From assembly GCF_033343995.1 (NCBI RefSeq), contig NZ_CP137573.1, positions 7,473,001-7,537,000 on the forward strand: a stretch of DNA of 64,000 nt, read 5' to 3'. Shown in pieces: positions 24,266-33,809 of this stretch; position 1 is the stretch's first letter, and every line of letters starts with the position of its first letter. The translations under genes and the position numbers were made by a program. Source of the stretch: Streptomyces sp. HUAS YS2 (GTDB lineage Bacteria > Actinomycetota > Actinomycetes > Streptomycetales > Streptomycetaceae). The notes under the pieces are model-generated. The model saw only the letters and a list, made by a program, of their open reading frames with translations, was not told where the DNA came from and did no database searches.

Positions 24266-27157
24266 TCACCCACCGCCTCCGAACTTCAGGTCCCGGCGGC
24301 GGGTTTTCTTGTTCCAAGGAGGCGTCGGGCGGCCATCCGGATCCAGTCCGGATGGCCATCTCGAATCGAGGGAGAAGAACCGGGCGTTGCCTGAGTCGGC
24401 GGCTTCGCGATGGAGAGCCTCGATTTCTGCCTGCTCTCCCCGGTCGGTGTGCCGCGCAATTAGCGCGCGCAGAGCGTCGACGTTGCCGGCATCCGCTGCC
24501 TCGCGGTATACGGCTTCAGCGGCACGGAGGTCTCGGGCCCTCTCCCATGACACGGCCAGCTCCATCAAGGCGTCGTGATGTCCAAGACAGGCGGCTTCGC
24601 GGTACAGCGCCCTGGCGCTCGCCGCGTCGCCATTTCTGTCTCGCCAGCGTGCCAGTTCGTGCAACGGGTGGCGCTTGTTGATGTCTGTGTGGACAGCTTC
24701 CCGGGCGAGGGCTTCGGCCTCTGCAGAATCGCCGTTCTCGTCGTGCCATCGAATGAGTTCCCCGAGGGCGTACGGGTGCCCCGCTGCTGCGGCCTCCCGA
24801 AAGAGAGTCTCGGCGGAGGTCATGTCGCCGCCCTTTGCCCGCAGGACTGCGAGGTCGCGAAGGGCCTGGCGGCGGCAGGTTGCGCTGGCTTGTCGCGCTA
24901 CGGCTTCCGCGTCTTCGTGTTGTCCGGCCCGTTCCGACAGGAAGATCAGGGCGCGTGTGGCTTTGGTATCGCCGATGTCGGCAGCCTCGCGGAAGAGAGA
25001 GTGGGCGCTCTCGGTGGCCCCGTCCTTCAAGCGGCGGATGGCCAGGGCGTGCAACGCACCGGAGTTGCCGGCGGCGGCCGCTTGCCGCGCCATGACTTCT
25101 GCGGCTTCGTGGTCCCCGGCATCCTCACGAAGCAGGCACAGTGGGTGCAGGCTGGGAACGTCACCCGTTTCGGCGCAGTACCGCAAGAGAGCCTCAGCGG
25201 CGGTTGTGTCGCCGGCTTCCTGGCGCCGCACAGCGAGAGCCCGCAGAGTCGTCGGGGATCCCGTGTCGGCCAGCGCCTGCGCCAGGGCCTCCGCGGCTGC
25301 ACTGTTCCCCGACTCCTCCCGTCGCTTCACCAGACTCCGCAGGGCCTCCGTATGACCCGCTTTCGCTGCTCTGATGGCAAGAGCCTCCGCATCCTGCGGG
25401 TCCCCGGCATCGTCCCGCAGCATGGCGAGGTCGCGCAGAGCCGCTGACCAGCCGGCCTCGACCGCCTGGCGGAGCAGCGCTTCGGCAGCGGCCCTGTCCC
25501 CGGCCTCCGCTCGCCAGATGCCCATCACATGCAAACCCATGGGGGATCCGGAAGCAGCTGTGATCCGGGCTGCGGCCTCCGCGCCGTCGGGGTCTCCGCC
25601 CACTGCTCGCGACCAGAGAAGCGCTGTTTCCTTTTCGAGGTCGTGGCGTTCGTCGATTTCCCCTCTGAGACCTCCCGTCACGCCGGCACGCTCCAGCTCA
25701 GCTCGGCGTTGGAGATGGTGGGCCCACTGGAGGCGGTGACGGCTCTTGGCGGCTGCCGCCAGGCTGCTGAGGTCGTCGAACTGTGTGAGATGTGACAGGG
25801 CTGCACTCCAGAACGACGCAGGCGGACAGAGCCGGGACCGAGTGCGACGGCCATGCTGCTCCAGATAGTCGGCAAGGCGGAACACCGGACCGGTGACGCC
25901 CGACTCATCGGACGGGATGTCTCCGGGCGGACGCTGCTTGGGGCGCGTGTTGGCCGGACGCAGTGGAGCCTGTTTGCCGTGGACGGTCTCTGCCAGTTCG
26001 TCCAGAGCGTCTTGGGCCCAGTCCCTCGTGTGATGAAGGGTGACGTAGTCCTCCTCGTCGATGTAGTCGACCGCCGCCTCGGTCAGGAAGTCCTGGAGCA
26101 GATGCAGCCCCACGCCGAGACGCCGGGCGTCCATGGCCGCCTCCAGTACGGCTCTGGCGGGAGGAGACGCGGTGAGGTAGCGATGAAGCAGAAGAGGGGC
26201 CCCAGCCAGGTCCTGCGCCACTCGACCGCTTCTGCGAGCTCGTCCGAGCGCGTCGGCGAGAAGTTGATCGCCGGTCCGTGCCCGTGCGGTTGCTTCCTGG
26301 AGTGCCTTCGCATCGAAGGCATCGGGGACGTGAACGACCCGGCCAGTGAGGAGTTCGCGCACTCTGCTGTGCGGGTCCGGAAGCCCAGGGGTCGGCTGGG
26401 CGGTGTACTGACGTGCGTACTCGGGCCACAGAGTGCCCAGCACCAGTACGGGACCACGTTCTGGAGCGGTGAGCAGGGCATGGAGGGCGGCAGCGATGCG
26501 CTCTCCGTAGCTGTGGTCTCCTAGATAATGTTGGGCCTCGTTCAGCCATACGACAGTGTGCGGGCCCACATGGGCGAGCTCGTCGTGCGCCGCCTCGGCA
26601 CGCGTCGGGTTGAAGGGGTGCCACAGGTGCCACCCCTTCGCCCCCAGCGGTTGCACGGCCTCCCAACACGCACGCGTCTTGCCTGTCGAGGAGGACCCGA
26701 CCAGCACCACCATCAGTCGATCGCCCGACGCTGCCGCTGACACCGCTTCGGCCAGGACCCGGTCGTGGTTGCGGAGTACATATCCGGAGAGCGCAGAGCC
26801 GGGCAAGTGGCCTTCGCCGGTGCCAGCAGGATGAACCTCCAGATGATGCGGGTCCCACTCCGCGATCGGCCTTCCGATCGGTTCTGCCTCAGATACCGCT
26901 GCGTCCTCTCCGACAGCGAAGCGCCTCAGGCGCAGCAGCTCGGTTTCCGGGAGGCCCAGCGCGTTCGACAGCGAGGCCACCGTTCCGGGGGAGGCAACGG
27001 GAGCCTTGGGGTTGAACGCCTCCTGGACTGTTGTGCGGCCCAGTCCCGCGCGGGCGGCGAGCTGGGTCTTGGTCAGACCGAGCGTTGCCAAGCCGTCGTC
27101 GAGCCGCCTGCGGAGCTCGGTCAGCGCCGCCTCACGCTCCCACGTCCCATCGTTCAC
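24266..27157 (-). CDS. HTH-STAND NTPase with Sel1/TPR-like repeats
   Basis: This 963-residue protein has three parts. Residues about 9-75 form a Cro/XRE-type helix-turn-helix (GLTKTQLAARAGLGRTTVQE). A NTPase domain shows Walker A GSSSTGKT at about 154-161 and a Walker B-like TVVWLNEAQ near 200-207. From about residue 540 to the end come around eleven 34-36-residue repeats of the form ALRxLAxxRxxAGDxxxAExL, like Sel1/TPR. I prefer the GTG at 27157 (AAAGG upstream); an ATG at 27175 is possible. Such proteins act as signal-sensing regulators or defence receptors. The ligand is unknown. Confidence 0.85.
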   Translation of the reverse strand: MNDGTWEREAALTELRRRLDDGLATLGLTKTQLAARAGLGRTTVQEAFNPKAPVASPGTVASLSNALGLPETELLRLRRFAVGEDAAVSEAEPIGRPIAEWDPHHLEVHPAGTGEGHLPGSALSGYVLRNHDRVLAEAVSAAASGDRLMVVLVGSSSTGKTRACWEAVQPLGAKGWHLWHPFNPTRAEAAHDELAHVGPHTVVWLNEAQHYLGDHSYGERIAAALHALLTAPERGPVLVLGTLWPEYARQYTAQPTPGLPDPHSRVRELLTGRVVHVPDAFDAKALQEATARARTGDQLLADALGRARRSGRVAQDLAGAPLLLHRYLTASPPARAVLEAAMDARRLGVGLHLLQDFLTEAAVDYIDEEDYVTLHHTRDWAQDALDELAETVHGKQAPLRPANTRPKQRPPGDIPSDESGVTGPVFRLADYLEQHGRRTRSRLCPPASFWSAALSHLTQFDDLSSLAAAAKSRHRLQWAHHLQRRAELERAGVTGGLRGEIDERHDLEKETALLWSRAVGGDPDGAEAAARITAASGSPMGLHVMGIWRAEAGDRAAAEALLRQAVEAGWSAALRDLAMLRDDAGDPQDAEALAIRAAKAGHTEALRSLVKRREESGNSAAAEALAQALADTGSPTTLRALAVRRQEAGDTTAAEALLRYCAETGDVPSLHPLCLLREDAGDHEAAEVMARQAAAAGNSGALHALAIRRLKDGATESAHSLFREAADIGDTKATRALIFLSERAGQHEDAEAVARQASATCRRQALRDLAVLRAKGGDMTSAETLFREAAAAGHPYALGELIRWHDENGDSAEAEALAREAVHTDINKRHPLHELARWRDRNGDAASARALYREAACLGHHDALMELAVSWERARDLRAAEAVYREAADAGNVDALRALIARHTDRGEQAEIEALHREAADSGNARFFSLDSRWPSGLDPDGRPTPPWNKKTRRRDLKFGGGG

Positions 27158-27215
27158 CCGGCAAGGCCTTTCCATGCGACCCGTTCGTAGGTGTTCATCT
27201 TCCACCGGCCGAACC

Positions 27216-27479
27216 ATGGCGAACACAACCTCTCCGACTCTGGGATGCGTCGAAACCACCCAGCAGCTTGGAGTCGCAGTGCCCGGTCACACCCTTCTTC
27301 TGTTCGCCGCAGCGCTGGTCGTTCAATTCGCCTTGTTGGCTGCCGCAGTCGCCGGCAAGCTCGCGCGCCTCGACGGTGCCTCCTATCCGTCCGCTCTGGC
27401 CCGGGCCGCTGTCACCTTCGCAGCCGTGCTGACACTGGCGGCGGCTCTGACGTCTGCCCTCAACGCGCACATGGGGTGA
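27216..27479 (+). CDS. Small two-helix membrane protein
   Basis: This 87-residue protein has two hydrophobic segments, HTLLLFAAALVVQFALLAAA (about 28-47) and LARAAVTFAAVLTLAAALTS (about 60-80), separated by KLARLDGASYP. The ATG at 27216 has only a weak ribosome site. It is divergent from the STAND gene with about 58 bases between starts, so the two may share a promoter region. I do not recognise the family; it might be a small effector or anchor for the neighbouring NTPase (speculative). Confidence 0.55.
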   Translation: MANTTSPTLGCVETTQQLGVAVPGHTLLLFAAALVVQFALLAAAVAGKLARLDGASYPSALARAAVTFAAVLTLAAALTSALNAHMG

Positions 27480-27876
27480 TCAACTGGCCGTCCGCTACAC
27501 CGCGTGCCCACGACACGGCCTGCGGGACCGGCTCGGGCCGACAACTCGAGCGACCTCCTGGCCGGTCACGGCAGCGGTCGGGTCCTTGCGGCCTCGTAAC
27601 GTGCTCCGGACCCGCCGGCGTGTACCGAGGGCTGGAGCCACGGGTTGCCGTCCAGCACAGCTTCTCGCCTCACAACAACACGGCGATGTGTTGTCGCGTT
27701 CATATCCTCATGACCTGCGCTGTACCAAAGTGCCAACCATTTCGCTGATTCTGCGGCTCCGGCTGCTGAGGCCACTTGGCATCAGTGCAGGTCGTGAACG
27801 TGCCCTGGTGCCAACTAGCGAGCCCGGTCACACGGTCCCGGGACCGGGACAGGTCCCGTTCCCCGGCGAGGATCTT
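27480..27876. other. Intergenic stretch
   Basis: Nearly 400 bases with lower coding character lie between the small membrane protein and the MarR gene's stop. I see no gene, tRNA or repeat. An AT-richer portion around 27660-27760 stands out from the surroundings and may be non-coding. Confidence 0.4.
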
Positions 27877-28299
27877 CTAGCGTGCGGCGAGCCGCTCCAG
27901 GAGGGCGGTGCTCCGGGCGAGCAACGCCTGCTCCTCGTCCGTGAGTTCGGCCTCGATGGCCTGGGCGAGCCAACCGGCCCTGCGGCCGCGCTCGGCTTCG
28001 AGCGCGGCCCGGCCCGCGTCCGACAGCTCGACGAGCGACTTGCGGCCGTCCGTGGGGTGTGCCCGGCGCGTGATCAGGTTCTGCTCCATGAGGAGCCCCA
28101 CCGACCGGGCCATGGACTGGGGTCGTACGCGCTGATCGGCGGCGAGGTCGCTGGTGGTCATGGCGCCGTTGCGATCGAGTGCGCCGAGCACCGCGGCCTG
28201 GCCCAGCGGAATACGGTCCTCGTCCTTGGCGCGCCGCAGCAGCTTGCCCATCGCGGTGCGCAGTTCTGCGGCGATGGCGGCGGCTTCCGAGGTGGGCAT
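27877..28299 (-). CDS. MarR-family transcriptional regulator (divergent from enolase)
   Basis: This 140-residue protein starts MPTSEAAAIAAELRTAM. It has the winged helix-turn-helix IPLGQAAVLGALDRNGAMTT, RPQSMARSVGLLMEQNLITR, a wing RAHPTDGRKSLVELS, and C-terminal dimerisation helices. The ATG at 28299 has a poor ribosome site; the frame is open to 28365. Two 13-base palindromes lie in the short divergent region towards eno (28346-28384), so it probably represses itself and the enolase gene. Confidence 0.87.
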   Translation of the reverse strand: MPTSEAAAIAAELRTAMGKLLRRAKDEDRIPLGQAAVLGALDRNGAMTTSDLAADQRVRPQSMARSVGLLMEQNLITRRAHPTDGRKSLVELSDAGRAALEAERGRRAGWLAQAIEAELTDEEQALLARSTALLERLAAR

Positions 28300-28345
28300 A
28301 GGGCACTTTACCCCGTCGGCCGGCCTGGGTGTGCAGCTGACCTGC

Positions 28346-28384
28346 ACAGCAATGCTGTACAGCAAAACTGAACAGCATTGCTGT
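28346..28384. promoter_or_regulatory. Tandem MarR operator
   Basis: Two near-identical 13-base palindromes, ACAGCAATGCTGT (28346-28358) and ACAGCATTGCTGT (28372-28384), have centres 26 bases apart between the divergent marR-type gene and eno. This is the size and symmetry expected of MarR operators. Binding is inferred from position and symmetry. Confidence 0.7.
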
Positions 28385-28462
28385 ATGGTTTGGCCTCGTC
28401 GGGCTCAGCGCCAGCGTTGTCGCAGCCGGGGCCACGGCACATGACAACGGGGAGGAACCGCC

Positions 28463-29767
28463 ATGTCCGCACAAGCAGTCGGAACCGTCGACGCCACCAT
28501 CGAGACCGTCACCGCCCGCCGGATCATCGACAGCCGGGGCAACCCCACGGTCGAGGTCGACGTCGTCCTGGCGGACGGCTCCCTGGGGCGCGCGGCCGTC
28601 CCCTCCGGCGCCTCGACCGGAGCCCGGGAGGCCGTGGAACTGCGCGACGGAGACGCCGCGCGCTGGCACGGCAAGGGCGTCGACCGCGCTGTGGCCCACG
28701 TCAACGGGGAGATCGCGGCGTCCGTCCGCGGTCGGGACGCGGCGGACCAGACGGGGCTCGACGCCGCGCTGGTCGCCCTCGACGGCACCGCAACCAAGTC
28801 CCGGCTCGGCGCCAACGCGATCCTCGGCGTCTCCCTGGCCGCCGCCAAGGCTGCCGCGGCGGCCCACCGCCAGCCCCTCTACCGCTATCTCGGCGGCGCC
28901 GGCGCCCACCTCCTGCCGCTGCCGATGATGAACATCGTCAACGGCGGCGCCCACGCCGACAATCCGCTGGACTTCCAGGAGTTCATGATCGCCCCGGTGG
29001 GCGCGGACACCTTTGCCGAGGCCGTCCGCATGGGCAGCGAGGTCTTCCACACCCTGCGCCGCGATCTGCTGGCCGCCGGGCACTCCACGGGAGTCGGCGA
29101 CGAGGGCGGCTTCGCGCCCGCGCTGCGTACCGCCGAGGAGGCGCTCGACTTCGTGACGGCCGCCATCGAGCGCACCGGCTACCGCCCCGGCGCGGACATC
29201 GGACTGATCATGGACCCGGCGTCGTCGGAGTTCTTCCGCGAAGGGGTGTACGACTACGCGGGCGAGGGGGTGCGCCGCACCCCCTCCGAGAACGCCGACT
29301 ACCTGACCAAGCTCATCGACGCGTACCCCATCGTCTCCATCGAGGACCCGATGGCGGAGAACGACCTGGACGGCTGGCGCGAGCTGACGGCCCGCGTCGG
29401 CGACCGCTGCCAGCTCACCGGCGACGACGTGTTCTGCACCAACGAGACGCTGCTGCGCGAGGGCATCCGCACCGGCGTCGGCAACTCGATCCTGGTCAAG
29501 GTCAATCAGATCGGGACCCTGACCGAGGCGCTGGCCGCGGTCGCCACCGCCCACGAGGCGGGCTGGACGGCTGTCATGTCGCACCGCTCGGGCGAGACGG
29601 AGGACACCACCATCGCCGATCTCGCGGTGGCGACCGGCTGCGGTCAGATCAAGACCGGCTCGCTCTCCCGTTCCGACCGCACGGCGAAGTACAACCAGCT
29701 GATCCGGATCGAGGAGGAGCTGGGCGACTCGGCGCGCTTCGCGGGCCGCTCCGTGCTGCGCGCCTGA
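28463..29767 (+). CDS. eno: Enolase (probable second, regulated copy)
   Basis: This 434-residue enzyme interconverts 2-phosphoglycerate and phosphoenolpyruvate in glycolysis. All hallmarks are present: RIIDSRGNPTVEVDV, PSGASTGAREAVELRDGD, VGDEGGFAPALRTAEEAL, the metal ligands in IMDPASSEFF, SIEDPMAENDLDGW and LTGDDVF, the catalytic Lys in LVKVNQIGTLTE, and SHRSGETEDTTIADLAV. The ATG follows GGGGAGGAACCGCC. Housekeeping eno in Streptomyces is not normally next to a MarR regulator, so this is probably an inducible paralogue (inference). Confidence 0.95.
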   Translation: MSAQAVGTVDATIETVTARRIIDSRGNPTVEVDVVLADGSLGRAAVPSGASTGAREAVELRDGDAARWHGKGVDRAVAHVNGEIAASVRGRDAADQTGLDAALVALDGTATKSRLGANAILGVSLAAAKAAAAAHRQPLYRYLGGAGAHLLPLPMMNIVNGGAHADNPLDFQEFMIAPVGADTFAEAVRMGSEVFHTLRRDLLAAGHSTGVGDEGGFAPALRTAEEALDFVTAAIERTGYRPGADIGLIMDPASSEFFREGVYDYAGEGVRRTPSENADYLTKLIDAYPIVSIEDPMAENDLDGWRELTARVGDRCQLTGDDVFCTNETLLREGIRTGVGNSILVKVNQIGTLTEALAAVATAHEAGWTAVMSHRSGETEDTTIADLAVATGCGQIKTGSLSRSDRTAKYNQLIRIEEELGDSARFAGRSVLRA

Positions 29768-29782
29768 CGGTCCGGGGCGGGG

Positions 29783-30064
29783 TCAGCGGTACTCGCAGAG
29801 GTAGGCGGTCTCCACCGCGACCTCGATCTGGAACCTGCTGTCGCCGGGGACCTTGAAGTGGTCCCCGGCGGCGAAGGTCTCCCACTCGCCGGCGCCGGGC
29901 AGCATGACCGCCAGGGCCCCGCTGACCACGTGCATGATCTCCGGAGCGGCGGTGCCGAACTCGTACTTCCCGGGAGCCATGACGCCGACGGTCGCCGCAC
30001 CCTGCTCCTGCGTGAACGCGATCGACTTGACCGCGCCGTCGAAATACTCATTGACCGTGAACAT
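29783..30064 (-). CDS. ppnP: Pyrimidine/purine nucleoside phosphorylase PpnP
   Basis: This 93-residue small cupin starts MFTVNEYFDGAVKSIAF and contains VGVMAPGKYEFGT, PEIMHVVSGALAV and AAGDHFKVPGDSRFQIEV, matching PpnP (formerly DUF1255/YaiE), which phosphorolyses nucleosides to base and ribose 1-phosphate. I placed the start at 30064 after GAGGATGCAC; an ATG six bases earlier would add two residues. It is convergent with eno (15 bases between stops) and lies downstream of the antiporter gene. Confidence 0.92.
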   Translation of the reverse strand: MFTVNEYFDGAVKSIAFTQEQGAATVGVMAPGKYEFGTAAPEIMHVVSGALAVMLPGAGEWETFAAGDHFKVPGDSRFQIEVAVETAYLCEYR

Positions 30065-30145
30065 GTGCATCCTCAGGGGAATCGGGCGGAACGGGTGGCC
30101 GGGTCATCGGTTGCCGGCCACGGGTAGGGGCACCTTAACGGGGCG

Positions 30146-30168
30146 GAGGCGGCCGGCGGGCCGCCCTC
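30146..30168 (-). terminator. Probable terminator after the antiporter gene
   Basis: GAGGCGGCC (30146-30154) pairs with GGCCGCCCTC (30159-30168) around a GGCG loop with one bulge, directly after the antiporter stop. There is no clear U-tract, as is common in Streptomyces, so rho-independence is uncertain. Confidence 0.45.
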
Positions 30169-31383
30169 TCAGTCGGTCTCACGTGCTGGACCGGGCTGTT
30201 GCGGGTGCCGCGCGAACCAACGGGCGACCGGTTCCGCGGTCACTCCGTGCAGGATCACGCTGAGCAGCACCGTCGCACTGGTCATGTTCACCACGAAGTC
30301 GGCGTCCTCCTCGGGGAGTTGGACGTACGCGAGGACGGCGAAGACGATCGAGGTGACGCCGCGCGGCCCCAGCCAGCCGATCGCGGCCCGCTCGGCCCGG
30401 CTGAACACCGTGCCGGTGAGCGATGCGACCACCGGGACGAACCGGGCCACGGTCAGCACCAGCAGCGCGTAGGCGAACACCTGGAGCGCGACCCCGTCGG
30501 CGAACGCCTCCGCGGCCAGCGCGCCGAACGCGTACCAGGCCGCCAGGGCCAGCAGGTGGCTGACGTCCTGCACCAGGTCGAGGGAGTCGCTCCCGATCAC
30601 GAGGACGGTGTTCGCGTACCAGAGGCCCGCCACGAACGCCGCGACGAAGCCGTTGCCCTCGACGAGGACGGAGGCCGCGTACGTCAGGAACGGCAGGGCG
30701 AGCCCCGCCAAGCGCAGGCTCGCGGGCTTGGCCCACCCGGACTCCAGCGCCCGGCGCACCACCCGGGAGGCCAGATACCCGAGCACGCTGCCGACGATCG
30801 CGGCGTACACGGCGCCCTGGAGGGCATTGAGGAGCAGGTCGCCGAACGTGTCGCCCTCGGCGGAGACGAGGTTGGCGACGCAGAAGACGAAGAGCGGCGA
30901 GATCAGACCGTCGTTGAACCCGCCCTCGATGTTGAGCGCGGCCCGCACCCGCAGCGGCATGCGCTCGTCGCGCAGGATCATCAGGACCGGCGCCAGGTCC
31001 ATGGGCATGACCACGAGGGCCGCGACCGCGAGGAGCCACCAGCTCCTGTCCGGGAAGACCAGCGCGCCCGCCAGCGTGGCGAGCGCGACGGAGGCCGGCA
31101 GGGCGATTCCGAGGAGTCTTCCCTCGCCGACCGGGCCGCGCAGCCGGGCGTAGTCCCGCGCCTCGGTGGCGTCGGTGAACAGCATCACCGCGAGCACGAG
31201 TTCGATGGCCCGCTGGAAGGTGTGGGTGTCCACGTCCAGAGGCACGACCGGGTGATCGAGACCGCTGAGGAGGATGCCGGCCGCGGCGAAGGCGATCGGA
31301 GCGGTGATGCTCCACCGTGCGAGCCGGTCGGACACGACGGTCCACAGGAACAGCAGGGTCAGCAGGACGAGGATGGCAATCAC
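30169..31383 (-). CDS. Cation:proton antiporter (CPA1-like)
   Basis: This 404-residue membrane protein has about 12 hydrophobic segments starting VIAILVLLTLLFLWTVVSD. It contains ERVRAALNIEGGFNDGLISP-type residues (ALNIEGGFNDGLISPLFVF), the ND pair in the half-helix of sodium/proton exchangers, and IGWLGPRGVTSIVFAVL, the conserved GPRG loop. The GTG at 31383 is the likely start; the open frame extends further but overlaps the SpoIIE-type gene out of frame. The function is probably Na+ or K+ exchange for protons, for pH or salt homeostasis. It lies 86 bases downstream of a stress-type phosphatase on the same strand. Confidence 0.87.
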   Translation of the reverse strand: MIAILVLLTLLFLWTVVSDRLARWSITAPIAFAAAGILLSGLDHPVVPLDVDTHTFQRAIELVLAVMLFTDATEARDYARLRGPVGEGRLLGIALPASVALATLAGALVFPDRSWWLLAVAALVVMPMDLAPVLMILRDERMPLRVRAALNIEGGFNDGLISPLFVFCVANLVSAEGDTFGDLLLNALQGAVYAAIVGSVLGYLASRVVRRALESGWAKPASLRLAGLALPFLTYAASVLVEGNGFVAAFVAGLWYANTVLVIGSDSLDLVQDVSHLLALAAWYAFGALAAEAFADGVALQVFAYALLVLTVARFVPVVASLTGTVFSRAERAAIGWLGPRGVTSIVFAVLAYVQLPEEDADFVVNMTSATVLLSVILHGVTAEPVARWFARHPQQPGPARETD

Positions 31384-31469
31384 GGCGGCTCGCTGAGACG
31401 GGAGAGGGGCAGAGAGGGCGGGAAGGCCGGGGACGGAGGGGGAGCGGCCGAGGCGAAGGGCGTCCGGTT

Positions 31470-33653
31470 TCAACGCGGCAGCGCCTGCTCGGCCCAGATG
31501 ACCTTTCCCTCGCGGCCGTGCCGCGTGCCCCAGCGCTCCGCGAGCTGCGCGACGAGGAGCAGGCCGCGGCCGCCCTCGTCGAAGGTGCGGGCCCGGCGCA
31601 GGTGCGGCGCGGTGGCGTTCGCGTCGAAGACCTCGCAGGTCAGCGAGGACTGACGGATCAGACGGAGCCGGATGGGGGGCTTGCCGTAGCGGATCGCGTT
31701 CGTCACGAGCTCGCTGACCATGAGTTCGGTACCGAAGGCCAGGTCCTCGAGTCCCCAGGCGGACAGCGTCTCGGAGGTGAACCGCCGGGCCCCGGAGACC
31801 GCGGCCGGGTCGGAGGGGAGGTCCAGCGTGGCGACGCGGCCGGGGTCGAGTGCCAGGGTGTGTGCCACCAGCAGGGCCACGTCGTCGGCGGGACGGCCGG
31901 CCAGCAGCGCGGCGAGAAGCCGGTCGCAGACCTCTTTCGGCGCCCCCGGCGCGCGGCCGAGGACGTCGCACAGGGTGGTGCGCGCGGCGTCGACGTCCTG
32001 CGCCCGCCGCTGGATGAGGCCGTCCGTGTACAGGGCGAGCAGGCTGCCAGCCGGCAGTTCGAACTGCGCGGTCTCGAAGGGGAGTCCGCCCAGGCCGAGC
32101 GGCGGCCCGATCGGCATGTCGAGGAAACGGGCCGACTGCGGGGCCCGGTCGCCGCCGCCGGGGACGGCGGGGGTGGCCAGGGCCGGCACCACGTGTCCCG
32201 CGCTCGCCAGTGAGCAGAGCCGGGAGACCGGGTCGTAGACCGCGTAGAGGCACGTGGCGCTGAGCTCGCCGTCCTCCCGTGCCTCCTCGCGCTGGAGCCG
32301 GATGACGACGTCGTCGAGGTGGGTGAGCAGTTCGTCGGGCATGAGGTCGATGTCGGCGAAGGCGCGCACCGCCGTCCGCAGCCGGCCCATGGTGGCGGCG
32401 GCGTGCAGCCCGCGGCCGACCACGTCACCCACCACCAGGGCCACCCGGGCCCCGGACAGGGGGATGACGTCGTACCAGTCGCCGCCCACGCCCGCGCGGG
32501 AACCGCTGGGCAGATAGCGGGCGGCCGCCACGACGGCGGACTGTTCCACCGCGTGCGGAGGCAGCAGACTGCGCTGCAGGGTGAGTGCGGTGGAGCGTTC
32601 GTGGGTGTACCGGCGGGCGTTGTCGATGGACACCGCCGCCCTGGCCGCGATCTCCTGGGCGAGGAGGAGATCGTCCTCGTCGAAGGGTGGCGCGCTCTCG
32701 TCGCGGAAGAACTGGACCAGGCCCAGGGTGTCCCCGCGGGCCAGCAGGGGCAGCAGCAGCGCCGAGGGGAAGTGGGAGGCCTGTGCGGCGTGGAGCAGGC
32801 CGGCGCGACCCGTGGCGAGCGCGCGAGCAGGCTCCGAGCCGGTCGGATAGGTGTGCGTACGCCCTTCGGCGACGGGCGACTCGACGGGCGACTCGCCCGA
32901 TACCGAGCGCTGGGCGACGCGTCGGAGCAGGGGCGGATCCGTCGGTGTCTGCGCCCCCTCGCCCTCGTCGTCGAGGACGGAGTCGAGCAGGTCGACGGTG
33001 ACGAGGGCGGCGAAGTCCTCGGTGCAGACGTCCGTCAGCTCCTGCGCGGTCCGGCCGACGTCGAGCGTGCTCCCGATCCGCAGGCTCGCCTCGTTCGTCA
33101 GGAGGAGCCTGTGCTGGAGCCGGCGGTCGCGCTCCTCCTGATAGGCCGCGACGACGTGCGCGGAGCCGCGGTCCACGTAGGCGAAACCGGCCTCCATCAG
33201 CCGCATCGCAGCGGTGTTGATCAACTCCGGGTCGTCGGTGAACCGGGGGATCTCCGCCTGCATCATGTGGAGCAGGCCGAGGTGGCCGAGCCGGTACGCG
33301 CGCAGCAGCGTGGTGATCGGCACGCCGATCCGGGCGTACCGGCGCGCGACCTCCGCGGCCTGTGGCGGCGCGGTGAACTCCGTGGTGTCGATGCCGTGTT
33401 CGAGAACGTCCAGGAACGCGGCGACATGCCCGGTCGTCTCCTCCGACACGAGGGCGGCGATGTCCTCGTCCAGTGACGGATCGGGAAGCTCGCTGCGGAT
33501 GCGCCGCAGCAAGACGTCGGCCGACTGGTTCGTCCGTGGCCGGAGCTCTTGCGCCACCCGCCGCAGGAACGCGTCGACATCGGTCCCCATAGGGAAATTG
33601 TGCGGAAACGGGCGGCTGCCTGCCACCGGGGGTGCTTGCCGATACTCAAACAT
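31470..33653 (-). CDS. GAF-SpoIIE phosphatase with C-terminal kinase-like ATPase domain
   Basis: This 727-residue protein has an N-terminal helical domain (about 25-165, RsbRD/PucR-N-like, GVPITTLLRAYRLGHLGLLH), a GAF domain (about 190-360), a PP2C/SpoIIE phosphatase domain (VGGDWYDVIPL, VVGDVVGRGLHAAATM, LALYTDGLIQRR, PADDVALLV; about 375-590) and an HATPase_c domain of the anti-sigma type (ELMVSELVTNAIRYGKPPI, DEGGRGLLLVAQLAERWG). Combining phosphatase and anti-sigma-kinase modules is common in Streptomyces stress partner-switching. I used the ATG at 33653; an ATG at 33590 is possible and neither has a strong ribosome site. Confidence 0.88.
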   Translation of the reverse strand: MFEYRQAPPVAGSRPFPHNFPMGTDVDAFLRRVAQELRPRTNQSADVLLRRIRSELPDPSLDEDIAALVSEETTGHVAAFLDVLEHGIDTTEFTAPPQAAEVARRYARIGVPITTLLRAYRLGHLGLLHMMQAEIPRFTDDPELINTAAMRLMEAGFAYVDRGSAHVVAAYQEERDRRLQHRLLLTNEASLRIGSTLDVGRTAQELTDVCTEDFAALVTVDLLDSVLDDEGEGAQTPTDPPLLRRVAQRSVSGESPVESPVAEGRTHTYPTGSEPARALATGRAGLLHAAQASHFPSALLLPLLARGDTLGLVQFFRDESAPPFDEDDLLLAQEIAARAAVSIDNARRYTHERSTALTLQRSLLPPHAVEQSAVVAAARYLPSGSRAGVGGDWYDVIPLSGARVALVVGDVVGRGLHAAATMGRLRTAVRAFADIDLMPDELLTHLDDVVIRLQREEAREDGELSATCLYAVYDPVSRLCSLASAGHVVPALATPAVPGGGDRAPQSARFLDMPIGPPLGLGGLPFETAQFELPAGSLLALYTDGLIQRRAQDVDAARTTLCDVLGRAPGAPKEVCDRLLAALLAGRPADDVALLVAHTLALDPGRVATLDLPSDPAAVSGARRFTSETLSAWGLEDLAFGTELMVSELVTNAIRYGKPPIRLRLIRQSSLTCEVFDANATAPHLRRARTFDEGGRGLLLVAQLAERWGTRHGREGKVIWAEQALPR

Positions 33654-33809
33654 CGCACCCAAAGTAAACTCAAACCAGAGTCGAAATCTACTTGACCGGC
33701 TTTCTGTGTCCCAGGCCTCCCTTTCGGCCGGGATGCCGTCGGGTCCGGGAGGGCGCAAGGTGGGTCTCGGACCAGGTCGAGAGGTGGTGCGCCCCATGGG
33801 AGGTGGCGA

